Counted from the stretch's first letter, positions 1 through 8,473 are shown. The stretch is DNA of 64,000 nt from Pseudomonadota bacterium (GCA_023436885.1 JAEZHI010000034.1:186001-250000), one strand, 5' to 3'. Made by a program: numbers and translations. Notes: generated by a model from the sequence alone, not told the origin.

Positions 1-1455
1 GGCCAGAACGATACCGGCAACCTTCGTCAGATCGAGGTCGGCAAACTGCGACGGAAGCAGATCAGCTGCAAAGATGATCGCATTGTCCGGCAGAACAGTC
101 GCCGAGCCAGAAACTCCGAGCAGGATGGCCAGAACACGGCGACGAACATCCTCGAGGTCCGAAGCACGCTCGGCCAGCACCGGATTGCCGAGCTTGCGCA
201 GCGCAGCAACCTGCCGATCGATGGCGGTTTTCCAGGCGAAGGCGGCGCTCTTGCCGTCGCGGATCAAGGTCCAGGCGGCATCGCGCAGATCCGGATCCTC
301 AACGAAAGAGAGGTGCGCCGTCAGGATCTCCGCCTGCTGCCCCTTGCTCGCGGCAATCTTAGCGCTAATGTCGGCGGCGGCCGTCTTGAGAGCGGCGCGC
401 AGCTCCTTGATTTCCTGCTCGACGTCGGCGCCGGTCTCGGAAACCTCGAAGTCCTCCGACGTAATCCGCACCGAGATGCCAGCTGCAAGGCCGGTGGAAG
501 CCGTCGTGCCTTCGATGGTCTTGGCAACACCCGGTCCCCAAAGCGCAGGGGCCTCGGCGGGCACTGGCGCTGAAGGCGCAGCCTGAGAAGCCGGCGCCTC
601 CGGCGGCACGGTTGCCGCACCCGTCGACGCAGACGCGGAGGCCTCGGCCGACGGTCCGCCGATCAGCTGGGCGATACGGTTGGCGACTTCGGCGCCATCG
701 GCACCCTTGGCCTCGATGGTGAGCTCGTCATTGTGCTGGGCACCCAGCAGCATCAGCCCAACCGGGCTCGCGGCACTGGCCTTGCGATCACCGAGGCGAA
801 TGATCACCTCGGCGGTGCCGGATTTGGCGGCTTCGGCAATGAGGCCCGCCGGGCGGGCATGGATACCGTTGGGATCGGCAATGCGCACCTTCACGACGGT
901 GGCGCTGCCTTCCGAGGCAACTGCTGGAGAAGCGGACGCCTCTCCCTTCACCGCAACGGTCGCCACTTCATCACCGGCGGCAACTTCGCGACCTTCACTG
1001 GAAACGGCCAGTGTGAAGCGCTCGCCGTTGGTCAGAACCACTGGAACGACCAGGCTTCGCACCAGCTGCGAAATGACATCCATGTCGAAGCTGATCAGCG
1101 GATCGCCGGTCTTGACCTTGTCGCCTTCAGCAACGTGCGGCTTGAAGCCCTCACCCTTGAGCGCAACAGTGTCGAGGCCGACGTGCATCAGCACCTCGGC
1201 ACCGTCTTCAGCTCTGAGCGTGACGGCGTGATGGGCGCGGTGCAGCGACGTGACGACGCCGGCAAAAGGCGCACGTAAGGTTGCGTCCGTCGGATCTATG
1301 GCGAAACCATCGCCGAGAATCCGACCGCTGAACACCGGATCAGGGACGTCGGCGATGGAACCGAGCCAACCACCGATCGGTGCACGCAGATAAAGCTTTT
1401 CCTTCGCATCAAGCGGCTTGCCGCCGCCGGATGCGTCTTTCAAATGGTCAACCAC
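1..1455 (-). CDS. PTS multiphosphoryl transfer protein, EIIA(Glc)-HPr-EI fusion (3' end beyond window)
   Basis: Cytoplasmic phosphate relay of a sugar PTS, passing phosphate from PEP through EI and HPr to EIIA. The start is GTG at 1455, with GGAG eight bases upstream and an in-frame stop at 1468-1470. Only 485 codons lie in the window. Residues about 20-150 are a glucose-type EIIA with the active-site pattern MHVGLDTV (His91). Residues about 185-265 are HPr with NGIHARPAG (His199). A linker rich in Ala and Pro (about 268-305) leads into the N-terminal part of enzyme I. The EI catalytic His and PEP-binding domain would lie outside. Fusions with this order are known as NagF in N-acetylglucosamine uptake, but the substrate is not visible here because no EIIBC is in the window. 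It lies 100 nt behind a LacI-type gene on the same strand, which probably controls it. Confidence 0.9.
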   Translation of the reverse strand, partial: MVDHLKDASGGGKPLDAKEKLYLRAPIGGWLGSIADVPDPVFSGRILGDGFAIDPTDATLRAPFAGVVTSLHRAHHAVTLRAEDGAEVLMHVGLDTVALKGEGFKPHVAEGDKVKTGDPLISFDMDVISQLVRSLVVPVVLTNGERFTLAVSSEGREVAAGDEVATVAVKGEASASPAVASEGSATVVKVRIADPNGIHARPAGLIAEAAKSGTAEVIIRLGDRKASAASPVGLMLLGAQHNDELTIEAKGADGAEVANRIAQLIGGPSAEASASASTGAATVPPEAPASQAAPSAPVPAEAPALWGPGVAKTIEGTTASTGLAAGISVRITSEDFEVSETGADVEQEIKELRAALKTAAADISAKIAASKGQQAEILTAHLSFVEDPDLRDAAWTLIRDGKSAAFAWKTAIDRQVAALRKLGNPVLAERASDLEDVRRRVLAILLGVSGSATVLPDNAIIFAADLLPSQFADLDLTKVAGIVLA

Positions 1456-1555
1456 GTTAGGACTCCGTCAGATCTCGGGTTTCTCCATAAGGCGGCGATG
1501 TCGCCCTGTTTCGTTCAACTCACATGCGCGCTCCCTTGCCTTCGCTGAAAGCGCA

Positions 1556-2575
1556 TCATCGTCGCGGCGGCGCCTGAGCGCTGTCGCGGAAAATCAAGTC
1601 GACCGGCCAGACCTCCGAGAGGCCTGTCGGGTCAGCACCACCGACCAACGATGCGGCAAGCTCCGAAAGACGGATGCCCGCAGCCCGGATCGGCGAGAAA
1701 GTCGTTGTCAGAGCCGGCTCGAAGGCTTCCGGTCTCACGGTGGCAAGGCCGTCGTCATGAGCAATGACGGACACATCGCGACCGATCTTGAGGCCACTGT
1801 CGCCGATCGCCCGGCAGCAACCGGACGCGAGAAACATCGAGGCACAGACAAAAGCAGTCGGCGGAACCGGCGAGGCCAGCAAAACCCGCGCCGCCCGATA
1901 ACCGTGCCCCTCGGTGGCGGGACCGGCAACAAACAGATGCGCCCGAGCTTCAAGGCCATGGCGGGCGAGCGCGGCATGCCAGCCAACCATCCGTTGTTCG
2001 GAAGCGGAAAGATCCCCAGGCCCAGCAATGAGCGCGATCGTCTTGTGACCGAGACCGGCGAGCAGATCGACGGCCCGGCGCACACCGTCTTCATGATCTA
2101 TATCGAGATGCGGATAGATCAGCGATCCGGCGGTCCGGCCGCAGGTAACGGTCTGCAGGCCAAGGTGTGACAGCAAGCGAATGCGGAGATCGTCGACCTT
2201 GAGGTTCGCCAGGATCATCACGTCAACCGCCTTGGCACGCGCGAGACGACGATATCCAGCCTCCTCACCATCGAAAGTGGCGTTCACATAGAGATCGCGA
2301 CCGCAACGCCCTGCCCCATCGGCGAGGCCTGCCAGGAATTCCCCAAACACCGGATCGGCCATTTCCGCGGAAGCGCCAGGAAGGACCACGCCGAACGCCC
2401 CGGTCTCACCGGTTGCGAGACGCTTGGCGCTGACATTAGGGGTGTAGTTGAAGCGGCGTGCGGCCTCGAGGACACGCAGGCGCGTCTCCTCGTTGACGTC
2501 CGAGAAGCCATTGAGAGCTCGGCTGACGGTCGTCTTCGACAGTCCCAGATGCTGAGCTAGCTCCCTAAGGTTCAC
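1556..2575 (-). CDS. LacI/GalR-family transcriptional regulator
   Basis: DNA-binding repressor of 339 residues. The first 50 residues form the LacI helix-turn-helix (LRELAQHLGLSKTTVSRALNG) with the hinge helix around VSAKRLATG. The rest is a periplasmic-binding-protein-like sugar sensor domain. The start is GTG at 2575, supported by GGAGGG six bases upstream. Two identical near-palindromes with the CCGG centre typical of this family lie 50 and 160 bp upstream and are the likely operators, so autoregulation is probable. The next gene on the same strand is the PTS EIIA-HPr-EI fusion, so this is inferred to be the local regulator of that sugar system. The inducer is unknown. Confidence 0.9.
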   Translation of the reverse strand: MNLRELAQHLGLSKTTVSRALNGFSDVNEETRLRVLEAARRFNYTPNVSAKRLATGETGAFGVVLPGASAEMADPVFGEFLAGLADGAGRCGRDLYVNATFDGEEAGYRRLARAKAVDVMILANLKVDDLRIRLLSHLGLQTVTCGRTAGSLIYPHLDIDHEDGVRRAVDLLAGLGHKTIALIAGPGDLSASEQRMVGWHAALARHGLEARAHLFVAGPATEGHGYRAARVLLASPVPPTAFVCASMFLASGCCRAIGDSGLKIGRDVSVIAHDDGLATVRPEAFEPALTTTFSPIRAAGIRLSELAASLVGGADPTGLSEVWPVDLIFRDSAQAPPRR

Positions 2576-2625
2576 CGCAGGCCCTCCAAAAACACGGCCG
2601 GATAATTCGCCTAGCTGATATAGGC

Positions 2626-2643
2626 ATCCGAACCGGTTTGGAA
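2626..2643. promoter_or_regulatory. Putative LacI-type operator, copy 1
   Basis: ATCCGAACCGGTTTGGAA, a 16-bp near-palindrome (TCC-AACC/GGTT-GGA) around a central CG, one mismatched pair. It is 51 bp upstream of the GTG start of the LacI-type gene. Confidence 0.7.
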
Positions 2644-2735
2644 ATACGATCTGAAACTAATCCACCGCTCTCTTCCAGCAGAATTGCGTTCGCCGTTTCG
2701 TTTGCAGGGATTAATTTGAGAGTAGAAGTAAAGCA

Positions 2736-2753
2736 ATCCGAACCGGTTTGGAA
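2736..2753. promoter_or_regulatory. Putative LacI-type operator, copy 2
   Basis: An identical copy of the 18-base site at 2626-2643, in the same orientation, 110 bp away centre to centre (about 10.5 helical turns). The exact repeat argues that both are bound by the same protein, possibly with looping. Confidence 0.7.
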
Positions 2754-3033
2754 GATATGTAATAACACTCCCGGAACGGTCAGCCACATTCGATGTCGGC
2801 ACGAGCCCGCGCGAGAGCGGCGCAGGCGTGCAGGACGGACATCAGATGACATGAGTTGGCGATTGGTGAGCAGAGGCGAGGACGGCGACCACTCCAGCCA
2901 AAGCCGCCAAGCATGGGCGCAGAGACAAGCTCAACGCACAATATGCAGACATGGCAAAACCAGCCGGAGCACCACCTGGCACTAAAGGCCAAGTTCATTC
3001 CAGAGCACGATTTACATTAAAGGGGGGAATGGA

Positions 3034-3111
3034 TGGTCGGGCAGAGAGGATTTGAACCTCCGACCCCGTGTCCCCCAGACACGTGCGCTAACCAGGCTGC
3101 GCTACTGCCCG
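3034..3111 (-). tRNA. tRNA-Pro (anticodon GGG)
   Basis: A full cloverleaf on the minus strand. Acceptor stem CGGGCAG pairs with CTGCCCG, followed by discriminator A and an encoded CCA. The anticodon stem CGTGT/ACACG encloses the loop CTGGGGG, giving anticodon GGG (Pro, CCC/CCU codons). The T arm GGAGGTTCAAATCCTC is canonical. It lies 3' of the merR gene on the same strand. Confidence 0.95.
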
Positions 3112-3214
3112 TCCCATCATCGTCCGGGGCGTCAGCTCCGGACGGGAGGGATTTAGCCGGTTCGACCCGGCGGGACAAGTGCTAATTTCACCTCTCCCGT
3201 CATGAGATGAATTC

Positions 3215-3868
3215 TCAGCGTGTTTGATCCAGAAGGCGCTTGCATTCCAGAAGTTCGAACAGCGTCGACTGCAGACGACGGATATCTTCGCGCGACAGCC
3301 CGCCACCGGCGCCGGACGGTGCCGCATGCTCCGACGCCCCACCACGAAAGCGCTCCATGAACCGGAACCCGCCGCGGCTGCTGCCTTCCGGCAATATGCC
3401 TGCTGGCAGAGGCTCCTCCAGCTCGGGTGTACGCGCCTGCTGAGACTCTATCTTGGGCTCGGCTCTCGCCATCTGACGAATCGGCTCGGAGACCACCTCT
3501 GCCTCGATCTCCTCCAGCTCTTCACCGCTGTCGGGGATCTCAATATCTTCGTCCTCGGCCAAACCTGCGTTGGGAGCCACAGGAATCGGCTCTCCAGGAT
3601 GGCGCCAGACCTCCATGACGAAACGGGCGCCCTGCTCCTTCAGGATGCGCTGGACGCCCTTGATGGTGTAGCCTTCGCCATAAAGGAGATACTGGATGCC
3701 GCGCAGCAGTTCGACGTCGTCGGGACGATAGTAACGACGACCACCACCACGCTTCATCGGGCGGATTTGGTTGAACTTGGTTTCCCAAAAACGCAGCACA
3801 TGCTGCGGGAGATCAAGATCCTCCGCAACCTCACTGATCGTCCTAAATGCGTCCGTTGCCTTTTCCAC
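3215..3868 (-). CDS. MerR-family transcriptional regulator
   Basis: DNA-binding protein of 217 residues. The N-terminal helix-turn-helix (FRTISEVAEDLDLPQHVLRFWE) and the RRYYRPDDVELL recognition segment are typical of MerR. The C-terminal half is acidic and low in complexity rather than a metal or drug pocket, with no conserved metal-binding cysteines. I chose the GTG at 3868 because rhizobial relatives begin just before DAFRTISEVA; a longer reading from TTG at 3919 has no added domain. It follows ihfA on the same strand, the usual order in Hyphomicrobiales, with a terminator between them. Its target is unknown. Confidence 0.88.
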   Translation of the reverse strand: MEKATDAFRTISEVAEDLDLPQHVLRFWETKFNQIRPMKRGGGRRYYRPDDVELLRGIQYLLYGEGYTIKGVQRILKEQGARFVMEVWRHPGEPIPVAPNAGLAEDEDIEIPDSGEELEEIEAEVVSEPIRQMARAEPKIESQQARTPELEEPLPAGILPEGSSRGGFRFMERFRGGASEHAAPSGAGGGLSREDIRRLQSTLFELLECKRLLDQTR

Positions 3869-4004
3869 GCCGCCGCTCGACCTGATGCACGATTCAGTCT
3901 GTGAAGACCGGATTCGCAAAGCGCTTCACTATAGAATCGACAGACAAAGGAAGCCAAGCCCGAACTCGCAGCACTGCGAAGATCGCCGGCTAATAAGCTG
4001 AATT

Positions 4005-4039
4005 TGAATGAAATTTAAGGCGGGCACTTGGCCCGCCCG
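4005..4039 (-). terminator. Intrinsic terminator after ihfA
   Basis: Inverted repeat GGCGGGC/GCCCGCC (4019-4025 and 4031-4037) just past the ihfA stop. Read on the minus strand it is followed by the T-rich TTAAATTTC. Confidence 0.7.
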
Positions 4040-4047
4040 AATATGTC

Positions 4048-4368
4048 TCAGTCGTCGCTGTCGACAGACGAGGCATCACCGCCGTTGATTTCGGTCTTCA
4101 GCACATTGCTGGGCTTGAATACGAGGACGCGCCGCGGAAGAATCGGCACTTCTTCGCCCGTCTTTGGATTCCGGCCGATCCGTTCGGTCTTCGAGCGAAC
4201 AGAGAATGTTCCGAACGACGAGAGCTTCACCGTTTCGCCCGTCACCAGGCAATCAGCAATCTCACGCAGTACAGACTCTACAAGCTCCGCCGACTCGCTC
4301 CTCGATAGACCGACCTTCTGGTACACGGCCTCGCAAAGATCGGCGCGGGTTACAGTTTTGCCCCCCAT
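4048..4368 (-). CDS. ihfA: Integration host factor alpha subunit
   Basis: Nucleoid-associated DNA-bending protein that pairs with IhfB. 106 residues of the HU/IHF fold: N-terminal helices (VTRADLCEAVYQKVGLSRSES), the beta saddle with GTFSVRSKTERIGRNPKTGEEVPI and the C-terminal VLVFKPSNVLKTEING. The GRNPKTGEE arm carries the DNA-intercalating proline. The start is the ATG at 4368 (MGGKTVTRADL), with GGGAG twelve bases upstream; a TTG nine bases earlier sits too close to the same site. A sigma70-like promoter and the fabH terminator lie upstream, so it is probably transcribed apart from plsX-fabH. Confidence 0.95.
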   Translation of the reverse strand: MGGKTVTRADLCEAVYQKVGLSRSESAELVESVLREIADCLVTGETVKLSSFGTFSVRSKTERIGRNPKTGEEVPILPRRVLVFKPSNVLKTEINGGDASSVDSDD

Positions 4369-4441
4369 GGACCGCAAGCTCCCGTTGTTCCAACCGGCCT
4401 TGGACCTGGCCGACGGTCAATACCCAAACGCATAGGCGTTA

Positions 4442-4470
4442 AACGTAGTGCCAGATACGGATGGGGTCAA
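4442..4470 (-). promoter_or_regulatory. Putative sigma70-type promoter of ihfA
   Basis: On the minus strand TTGACC (4470-4465), a 17-base spacer and TACGTT (4447-4442), about 75 bp upstream of the ihfA ATG and downstream of the fabH terminator. Confidence 0.5.
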
Positions 4471-4493
4471 TCCGTTTTTAGCGCAAGTCTTTC

Positions 4494-4527
4494 CAAACAA
4501 ACAAAAAACGCTGGTATACTACCAACG
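4494..4527 (-). terminator. Intrinsic terminator overlapping the fabH stop codon
   Basis: On the minus strand CGTTGGTA-GTA-TACCAGCG is followed directly by TTTTTTGTTTGTTT. The fabH stop (TAG, 4521-4519) lies across the edge of the left arm and the three-base loop. Confidence 0.75.
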
Positions 4528-5490
4528 GAGAATGGCGGCACCCCAGGTGAGACCACCACCGACCGCCTCGAACAACAGCACGTCGTCACGCTTGACCTTG
4601 CCGTCACGTACGCCAGTGTCGAGTGCTAGCGGGATGGTTGCCGCCGAAGTATTGGCATGCCCCTCGACGGTGATGATCACCTTTTCAAGCGGAATGCCAA
4701 GTTTCTTGGCCGACCCTTCGATGATACGGCGATTGGCTTGGTGAGGAATGAACCAATCGATACTGGAACCATCGAAACCGGTTGCTCCAAAAACCGACTT
4801 GATGACGTCGCCAACTCCACCAACGGCGAACTTGAACACCTCTTGGCCGTGCATGCGTACATGCCCAGCTGTGCCGGTCATCGACGGCCCGCCGTCGGTA
4901 TGAAGCTTGTCGACATGGCGGCCGTCGGCTCTCAGGCTCGCGGCAAGCAGCCCGCGATCCGTCGAAGTCCCCTCGCCTTCTTCGGTCCCGAGCACGACTG
5001 CACCCGCACCGTCCCCAAACAGGACGCAGGTCGTTCGGTCGTTCCAGTCGAGCAGACGAGAGAAAGTGTCTGCGCCAATCACCAGCGCCTTGCGGGCGAG
5101 CCCGGTGCGGATCAGGCTATCGGCAACGGTCAGTGCGTAGACAAAGCCAGAGCAAACGGCCTGAAGATCGAAGGCGAACCCGTGCGTGACGCCGAGCTTG
5201 CGCTGTACCTCGACGGCAGACGACGGGAAAGTCCGGTCGGGCGTCGCCGTCGCAAGAAGCACCAGGTCGATTTCGTCGGCGCTTACACCAGCGGCGGAAA
5301 GAGCGTTGGCGGCAGCTGCCGTTGCAAGATCTGAGGTCAACTCGCCTTCTGCGGCGACATGGCGCTCCCGAATACCCGTGCGCTGAACGATCCAGTCATC
5401 CGAGGTATCTACCATTTTGGTGAGATCCTCGTTGGTCAGGACCTTGGCGGGCAGGTAGCTTCCCGTCCCCAGAATGACGCTACGGATCAC
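4519..5490 (-). CDS. fabH: 3-oxoacyl-[ACP] synthase III
   Basis: Starts type II fatty acid synthesis by condensing acetyl-CoA with malonyl-ACP in the cytoplasm. At 323 residues it has the normal family length. The catalytic triad is present: Cys113 in AVCSGFVYAL, His250 in IPHQANRRI and Asn280 in GHANTSAATIPLA. The GDGAGAVVLG glycine-rich loop is also intact. The gene begins 2 nt after the plsX stop, so plsX and fabH are cotranscribed and probably translationally coupled. An intrinsic terminator overlaps its stop codon. Confidence 0.97.
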   Translation of the reverse strand: MIRSVILGTGSYLPAKVLTNEDLTKMVDTSDDWIVQRTGIRERHVAAEGELTSDLATAAAANALSAAGVSADEIDLVLLATATPDRTFPSSAVEVQRKLGVTHGFAFDLQAVCSGFVYALTVADSLIRTGLARKALVIGADTFSRLLDWNDRTTCVLFGDGAGAVVLGTEEGEGTSTDRGLLAASLRADGRHVDKLHTDGGPSMTGTAGHVRMHGQEVFKFAVGGVGDVIKSVFGATGFDGSSIDWFIPHQANRRIIEGSAKKLGIPLEKVIITVEGHANTSAATIPLALDTGVRDGKVKRDDVLLFEAVGGGLTWGAAILRW

Positions 5491-5492
5491 GC

Positions 5493-6557
5493 TCAGCTTC
5501 CTTTCTCGCCGGAGGCGAGACTCATGGCCGCCTGTTCCCGGTAATAATGCGCGAGGTCTGTCTCGATCTTGCTCATCAGCCCATTGCGCGCCATGTCATA
5601 GCCAAGATCGAGCGCCGCCGCGAAGCCAAAGGCGTCTGTGCCGCCATGGCTCTTGATGACGATGCCATTGAGTCCGAGGAACACGCCGCCATTGTATTTG
5701 CGCGGATCCATCTTCTCGCGCAGTCCCTGGAATGCGCCGCGAGCGAGTAAATAGCCGATGCGCGTCATCCAGGTCCGGCCGAGCGCCGTACGCAGATAAC
5801 TCGTCAGCTGCTTGGCCGTACCCTCAGCCGTCTTTAGCGCGATATTGCCGGCAAAGCCCTCGGTCACGATCACATCAACCCGACCACGACCAATGTCGTC
5901 ACCCTCGACAAATCCGTCGTATTGAAGATTTGCGAGCGCGGTTTCCTTGAGGATCTGGCCGGCTGCCCGCACTTCCTCGTTACCCTTGACGTCCTCGACG
6001 CCAACATTGAGCAGCCCGACAGAAGCAACCTCAGTATGAAACAGAGCGCGCGCCATCGCTGCACCCATCACGGCAAAACCGATCAACTGCTGTGCGTCGG
6101 CACCAATCGACGCACCGACATCGAGCACGATCGATTCAGACTTGAGGTTCGGCCACAGAGCTGCCAGCGCCGGCCGCTCAATGTTGGCCATCGTCCTGAG
6201 GCAGAACTTCGACATGGCCATCAGGGCGCCGGTGTTGCCGGCGGAGACGGCAAAATGCGCCTCACCCTTCTTCACCGCCTCGATCGCCCGCCACATCGAC
6301 GATTTCCATCGGCCGTGGCGCAATGCGCTCGACGGCTTTTCATCCATCGCTACGGTGACTTCGCAGTGATGAAAACGGGAGGCTGCCTTAACTCTCGGAA
6401 ACTGCTCCAGAACAGGCAGTACCACCGCCTCGTCACCGAACAGTTCGTAACGTAGATCCGGACGACGCGTCAGCTCGAGGTCAGCGCCGGCGAGCGTCAC
6501 GGACGGCCCAAAGTCGCCACCCATGACGTCGATGGATATGATAAGGGGTTCGGCCAT
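5493..6557 (-). CDS. plsX: Phosphate acyltransferase PlsX
   Basis: Converts acyl-ACP to acyl-phosphate for the first acylation of glycerol-3-phosphate; a peripheral membrane enzyme of phospholipid synthesis. The N-terminal signature IISIDVMGGDFGP, the SAGNTGALMA loop and the C-terminal YNGGVFLGLNGIVIKSHGG are all present. I chose the ATG at 6557 (MAEPLIISIDVMGG), which has GAGG seven bases upstream; an in-frame reading from 6611 only adds a non-conserved arginine- and phenylalanine-rich stretch. 354 residues. It sits between the DUF177 gene and fabH, the common order for this operon. Confidence 0.96.
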   Translation of the reverse strand: MAEPLIISIDVMGGDFGPSVTLAGADLELTRRPDLRYELFGDEAVVLPVLEQFPRVKAASRFHHCEVTVAMDEKPSSALRHGRWKSSMWRAIEAVKKGEAHFAVSAGNTGALMAMSKFCLRTMANIERPALAALWPNLKSESIVLDVGASIGADAQQLIGFAVMGAAMARALFHTEVASVGLLNVGVEDVKGNEEVRAAGQILKETALANLQYDGFVEGDDIGRGRVDVIVTEGFAGNIALKTAEGTAKQLTSYLRTALGRTWMTRIGYLLARGAFQGLREKMDPRKYNGGVFLGLNGIVIKSHGGTDAFGFAAALDLGYDMARNGLMSKIETDLAHYYREQAAMSLASGEKGS

Positions 6558-6674
6558 AAATCCTCGGAAGCGCGGCAACCGCCGAAATCGATCGGGCGGG
6601 AAGATAACCATTCCCCCCCAGGAAACAATACTAAAATCGCGCCGTTTACCGCCGCCCCACCGCAGGGGCGGCCA

Positions 6675-7217
6675 TCACGGGCGCTTGTCCTTCAACGCGG
6701 CGAGACCGGCAAACGGCGAATCCACCTCGTCTTCGCTACCATCGTCTTCGATCAGGGGCGCGAACTCGACACCCTGCTTGCGCGGATAGGGATCGAGGCC
6801 GACGGCGATGAACTCAGTCGTCAGCACCCCGAGATCAACGGTCGCCCCGAGAATCGGCTCCGGAGGATCCTCAGCAGCAAGATCCACTTCGATTTCTTCG
6901 TTGATTGGCTCGATCTCGCTTTCTGGAAGAAAACGCAGGTCTACAGCTTCGCGGATGGTCTCAGGTACCGGGTCGAGCGTGACGACGCACGCCTGTTCGA
7001 CTTCGGCCCGGACCTCGCCAACCACCTTGTATCCCGTCTTGCGAAAAGGCGACACAGTGAACTCGGCAGAGGCGCTGACCACCTTCAGGATGCCGAGCGC
7101 TTCGGCGATCCCTTCACACTCGGACGCGCTTGCCTCGAAGGTCACCGGAGTGCCACGCGGCAACACGCGGTCCCAGGCGAATGGACGAGAAAACGGGACG
7201 TCAGCTTTTGCAGTCAT
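6675..7217 (-). CDS. DUF177 (YceD-like) domain protein
   Basis: 180-residue cytoplasmic protein of the YceD/DUF177 family. Members commonly sit next to rpmF or plsX and have been linked to 23S rRNA accumulation. Typical features are the acidic C-terminal part, the conserved SAEFTVSPFRKTGYKVVGEVRAEVEQACVVTLDPV segment with its single cysteine, and LDPYPRKQGVEF. It lies 22 nt after the cytochrome bc1 chaperone gene and ahead of plsX on the same strand, so an operon of four genes ending at fabH is likely. No catalytic motif is visible. Confidence 0.88.
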   Translation of the reverse strand: MTAKADVPFSRPFAWDRVLPRGTPVTFEASASECEGIAEALGILKVVSASAEFTVSPFRKTGYKVVGEVRAEVEQACVVTLDPVPETIREAVDLRFLPESEIEPINEEIEVDLAAEDPPEPILGATVDLGVLTTEFIAVGLDPYPRKQGVEFAPLIEDDGSEDEVDSPFAGLAALKDKRP

Positions 7218-7239
7218 GTCTCAAATCCGAAATTGGGTT

Positions 7240-7779
7240 CTAGTCGGCAGAAATGGACGGTGCGGCCAAGGAAGGCAAGGCCCCGGTGATAAGTTCAGCG
7301 AGCGGCATTTCAGCCAAAGATTGGGCAAGCTTGCGGACGTAATCGGCCAGACGCGAGACTGACGCGGGCTCCGCGGCACCACCATAGACATTGCGCAGGA
7401 GAGCATCCACAAGCGCACCGGGCACTTCCGATGCAAGCGCCGCCGCGATCGCCTCGGTACGACCGTAAAAGGCGCCCACCACTTTCTTGAGTCGTCGTTT
7501 CAGGCCGCTGTCGTCATAGCCGATATCACGTATCGACCGCTCCATATCGTCGATGAAGCACTCGCTGAGATCGCGAGCGACTTCGCGACCGTCGGATTCT
7601 TGCGATAGCCGATGCACGGCGAGACCGACGCAAAGCATCAACATCTCAAGCCGCCCCTCCACAGTGTCGGCCACGCCGAGTTCGGCATAGAACACCGGCT
7701 GCCGAGACAAGCCCATCAGACCGTCGTAAAGCTGGGCGGCGGGCCGAGATGTCTTTCGCCGAATGAGGCCAAACACCAT
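7240..7779 (-). CDS. Ubiquinol-cytochrome c chaperone (CBP3/UPF0174 family)
   Basis: 179-residue cytoplasmic protein related to mitochondrial Cbp3, which helps cytochrome b biogenesis for complex III. The family core is visible: LYDGLMGLSRQPVFYAELGVADTVEGR near the N terminus, then LMLCVGLAVHRL and DLSECFIDDMERSIRDIGYDDSGLKRRLKKVVGAFYGR. I chose the ATG at 7779 (MVFGLIRRK); the in-frame extension to 7896 has no family similarity and would run into the divergent omlA promoter region. It begins the operon that continues with DUF177, plsX and fabH. Confidence 0.88.
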   Translation of the reverse strand: MVFGLIRRKTSRPAAQLYDGLMGLSRQPVFYAELGVADTVEGRLEMLMLCVGLAVHRLSQESDGREVARDLSECFIDDMERSIRDIGYDDSGLKRRLKKVVGAFYGRTEAIAAALASEVPGALVDALLRNVYGGAAEPASVSRLADYVRKLAQSLAEMPLAELITGALPSLAAPSISAD

Positions 7780-7928
7780 AGTTTTGCCGTTTCCTTCCAC
7801 GAAGACCCACTTCGGCGCGGTGATCGACAGGAAACCACGCCCAGCGAACGAATTGACGTTGCCTCGTGACCTAGCGCAAGGTAACCAAGTTGCCAAGTAT
7901 GTGTGATCGGGAGTGCCGGGAGGCTTAT

Positions 7929-8414
7929 GTGAAGTTCAGCCGCAGTGAACGCCCGTCGGGCTTGATGTTTGGTCTGAAGGGCATTGCAGTCGCCCTGCTG
8001 ACGGCCGTCTCCTTATCGGCCTGCGGCACGGCGCCGGTCCAGCATGGCTATGTGCTTTCCGAAGAAGCATTGGCCCAGGTGCCCGTTGGCTCGTCGCGCG
8101 AACAGGTCCTGCTGGTTCTCGGTTCGCCGTCGACGACGTCGGTTATGGCCGGTGACACCGCCTTCTATTATATCTCGCAGACCATCCACGAGAGCCCTCT
8201 CATGGGCCGTTCGATTACCGATCAGCGGGTGCTCGCCGTCTATTTCGATGACAAGGGCTTGGTCAAGCAGATCGCCAACTATGGCCTGCAGGACGGCAAG
8301 GTGTTCGACTTCATCGAGCGCAAGACGCGCACCACCGGCGCCGATCTGAACCTGATCGGCCAAATCTTCAAGGGTGTCGGAAACGTCAACCCGCTGGGCA
8401 ATCTCCAGAACTGA
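7929..8414 (+). CDS. bamE: Outer membrane assembly lipoprotein, SmpA/OmlA (BamE) family
   Basis: Small outer-membrane lipoprotein, the BamE part of the BAM complex that inserts beta-barrel proteins. The start is GTG at 7929, with GGGAGG five bases upstream. A basic n-region, a hydrophobic stretch (GIAVALLTAVS) and the lipobox LSAC with Cys32 form a lipoprotein signal. The mature part has the SmpA/OmlA core (VPVGSSREQVLLVLGSPSTTS, FYYISQT, QRVLAVYFDDKGLV). 161 residues. It is divergent from the chaperone-plsX-fabH operon and has its own terminator. OmlA is the usual name in alphaproteobacteria. Confidence 0.93.
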   Translation: MKFSRSERPSGLMFGLKGIAVALLTAVSLSACGTAPVQHGYVLSEEALAQVPVGSSREQVLLVLGSPSTTSVMAGDTAFYYISQTIHESPLMGRSITDQRVLAVYFDDKGLVKQIANYGLQDGKVFDFIERKTRTTGADLNLIGQIFKGVGNVNPLGNLQN

Positions 8415-8435
8415 GATGAGCGCAGACACATGATC

Positions 8436-8466
8436 AAGGGGCGTGGCCTATGCCGCGCCCCTTTTT
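8436..8466 (+). terminator. Intrinsic terminator after bamE/omlA
   Basis: AAGGGGCG-GGC/GCC-CGCCCCTT stem with a CTAT loop, followed by TTTTTC on the plus strand. Confidence 0.85.
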
Positions 8467-8473
8467 CGCAGCA

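Larger units (their letters stand above)
2576..3033. other. Intergenic regulatory region upstream of the LacI-type gene
   Basis: No credible gene in 458 bases: the short open frames here have no recognisable domain and no good ribosome site. It holds the two copies of the 18-base operator (2626-2643 and 2736-2753) and must contain the promoter of the regulator. The right part, up to the tRNA, shows nothing further that I recognise. Confidence 0.6.
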
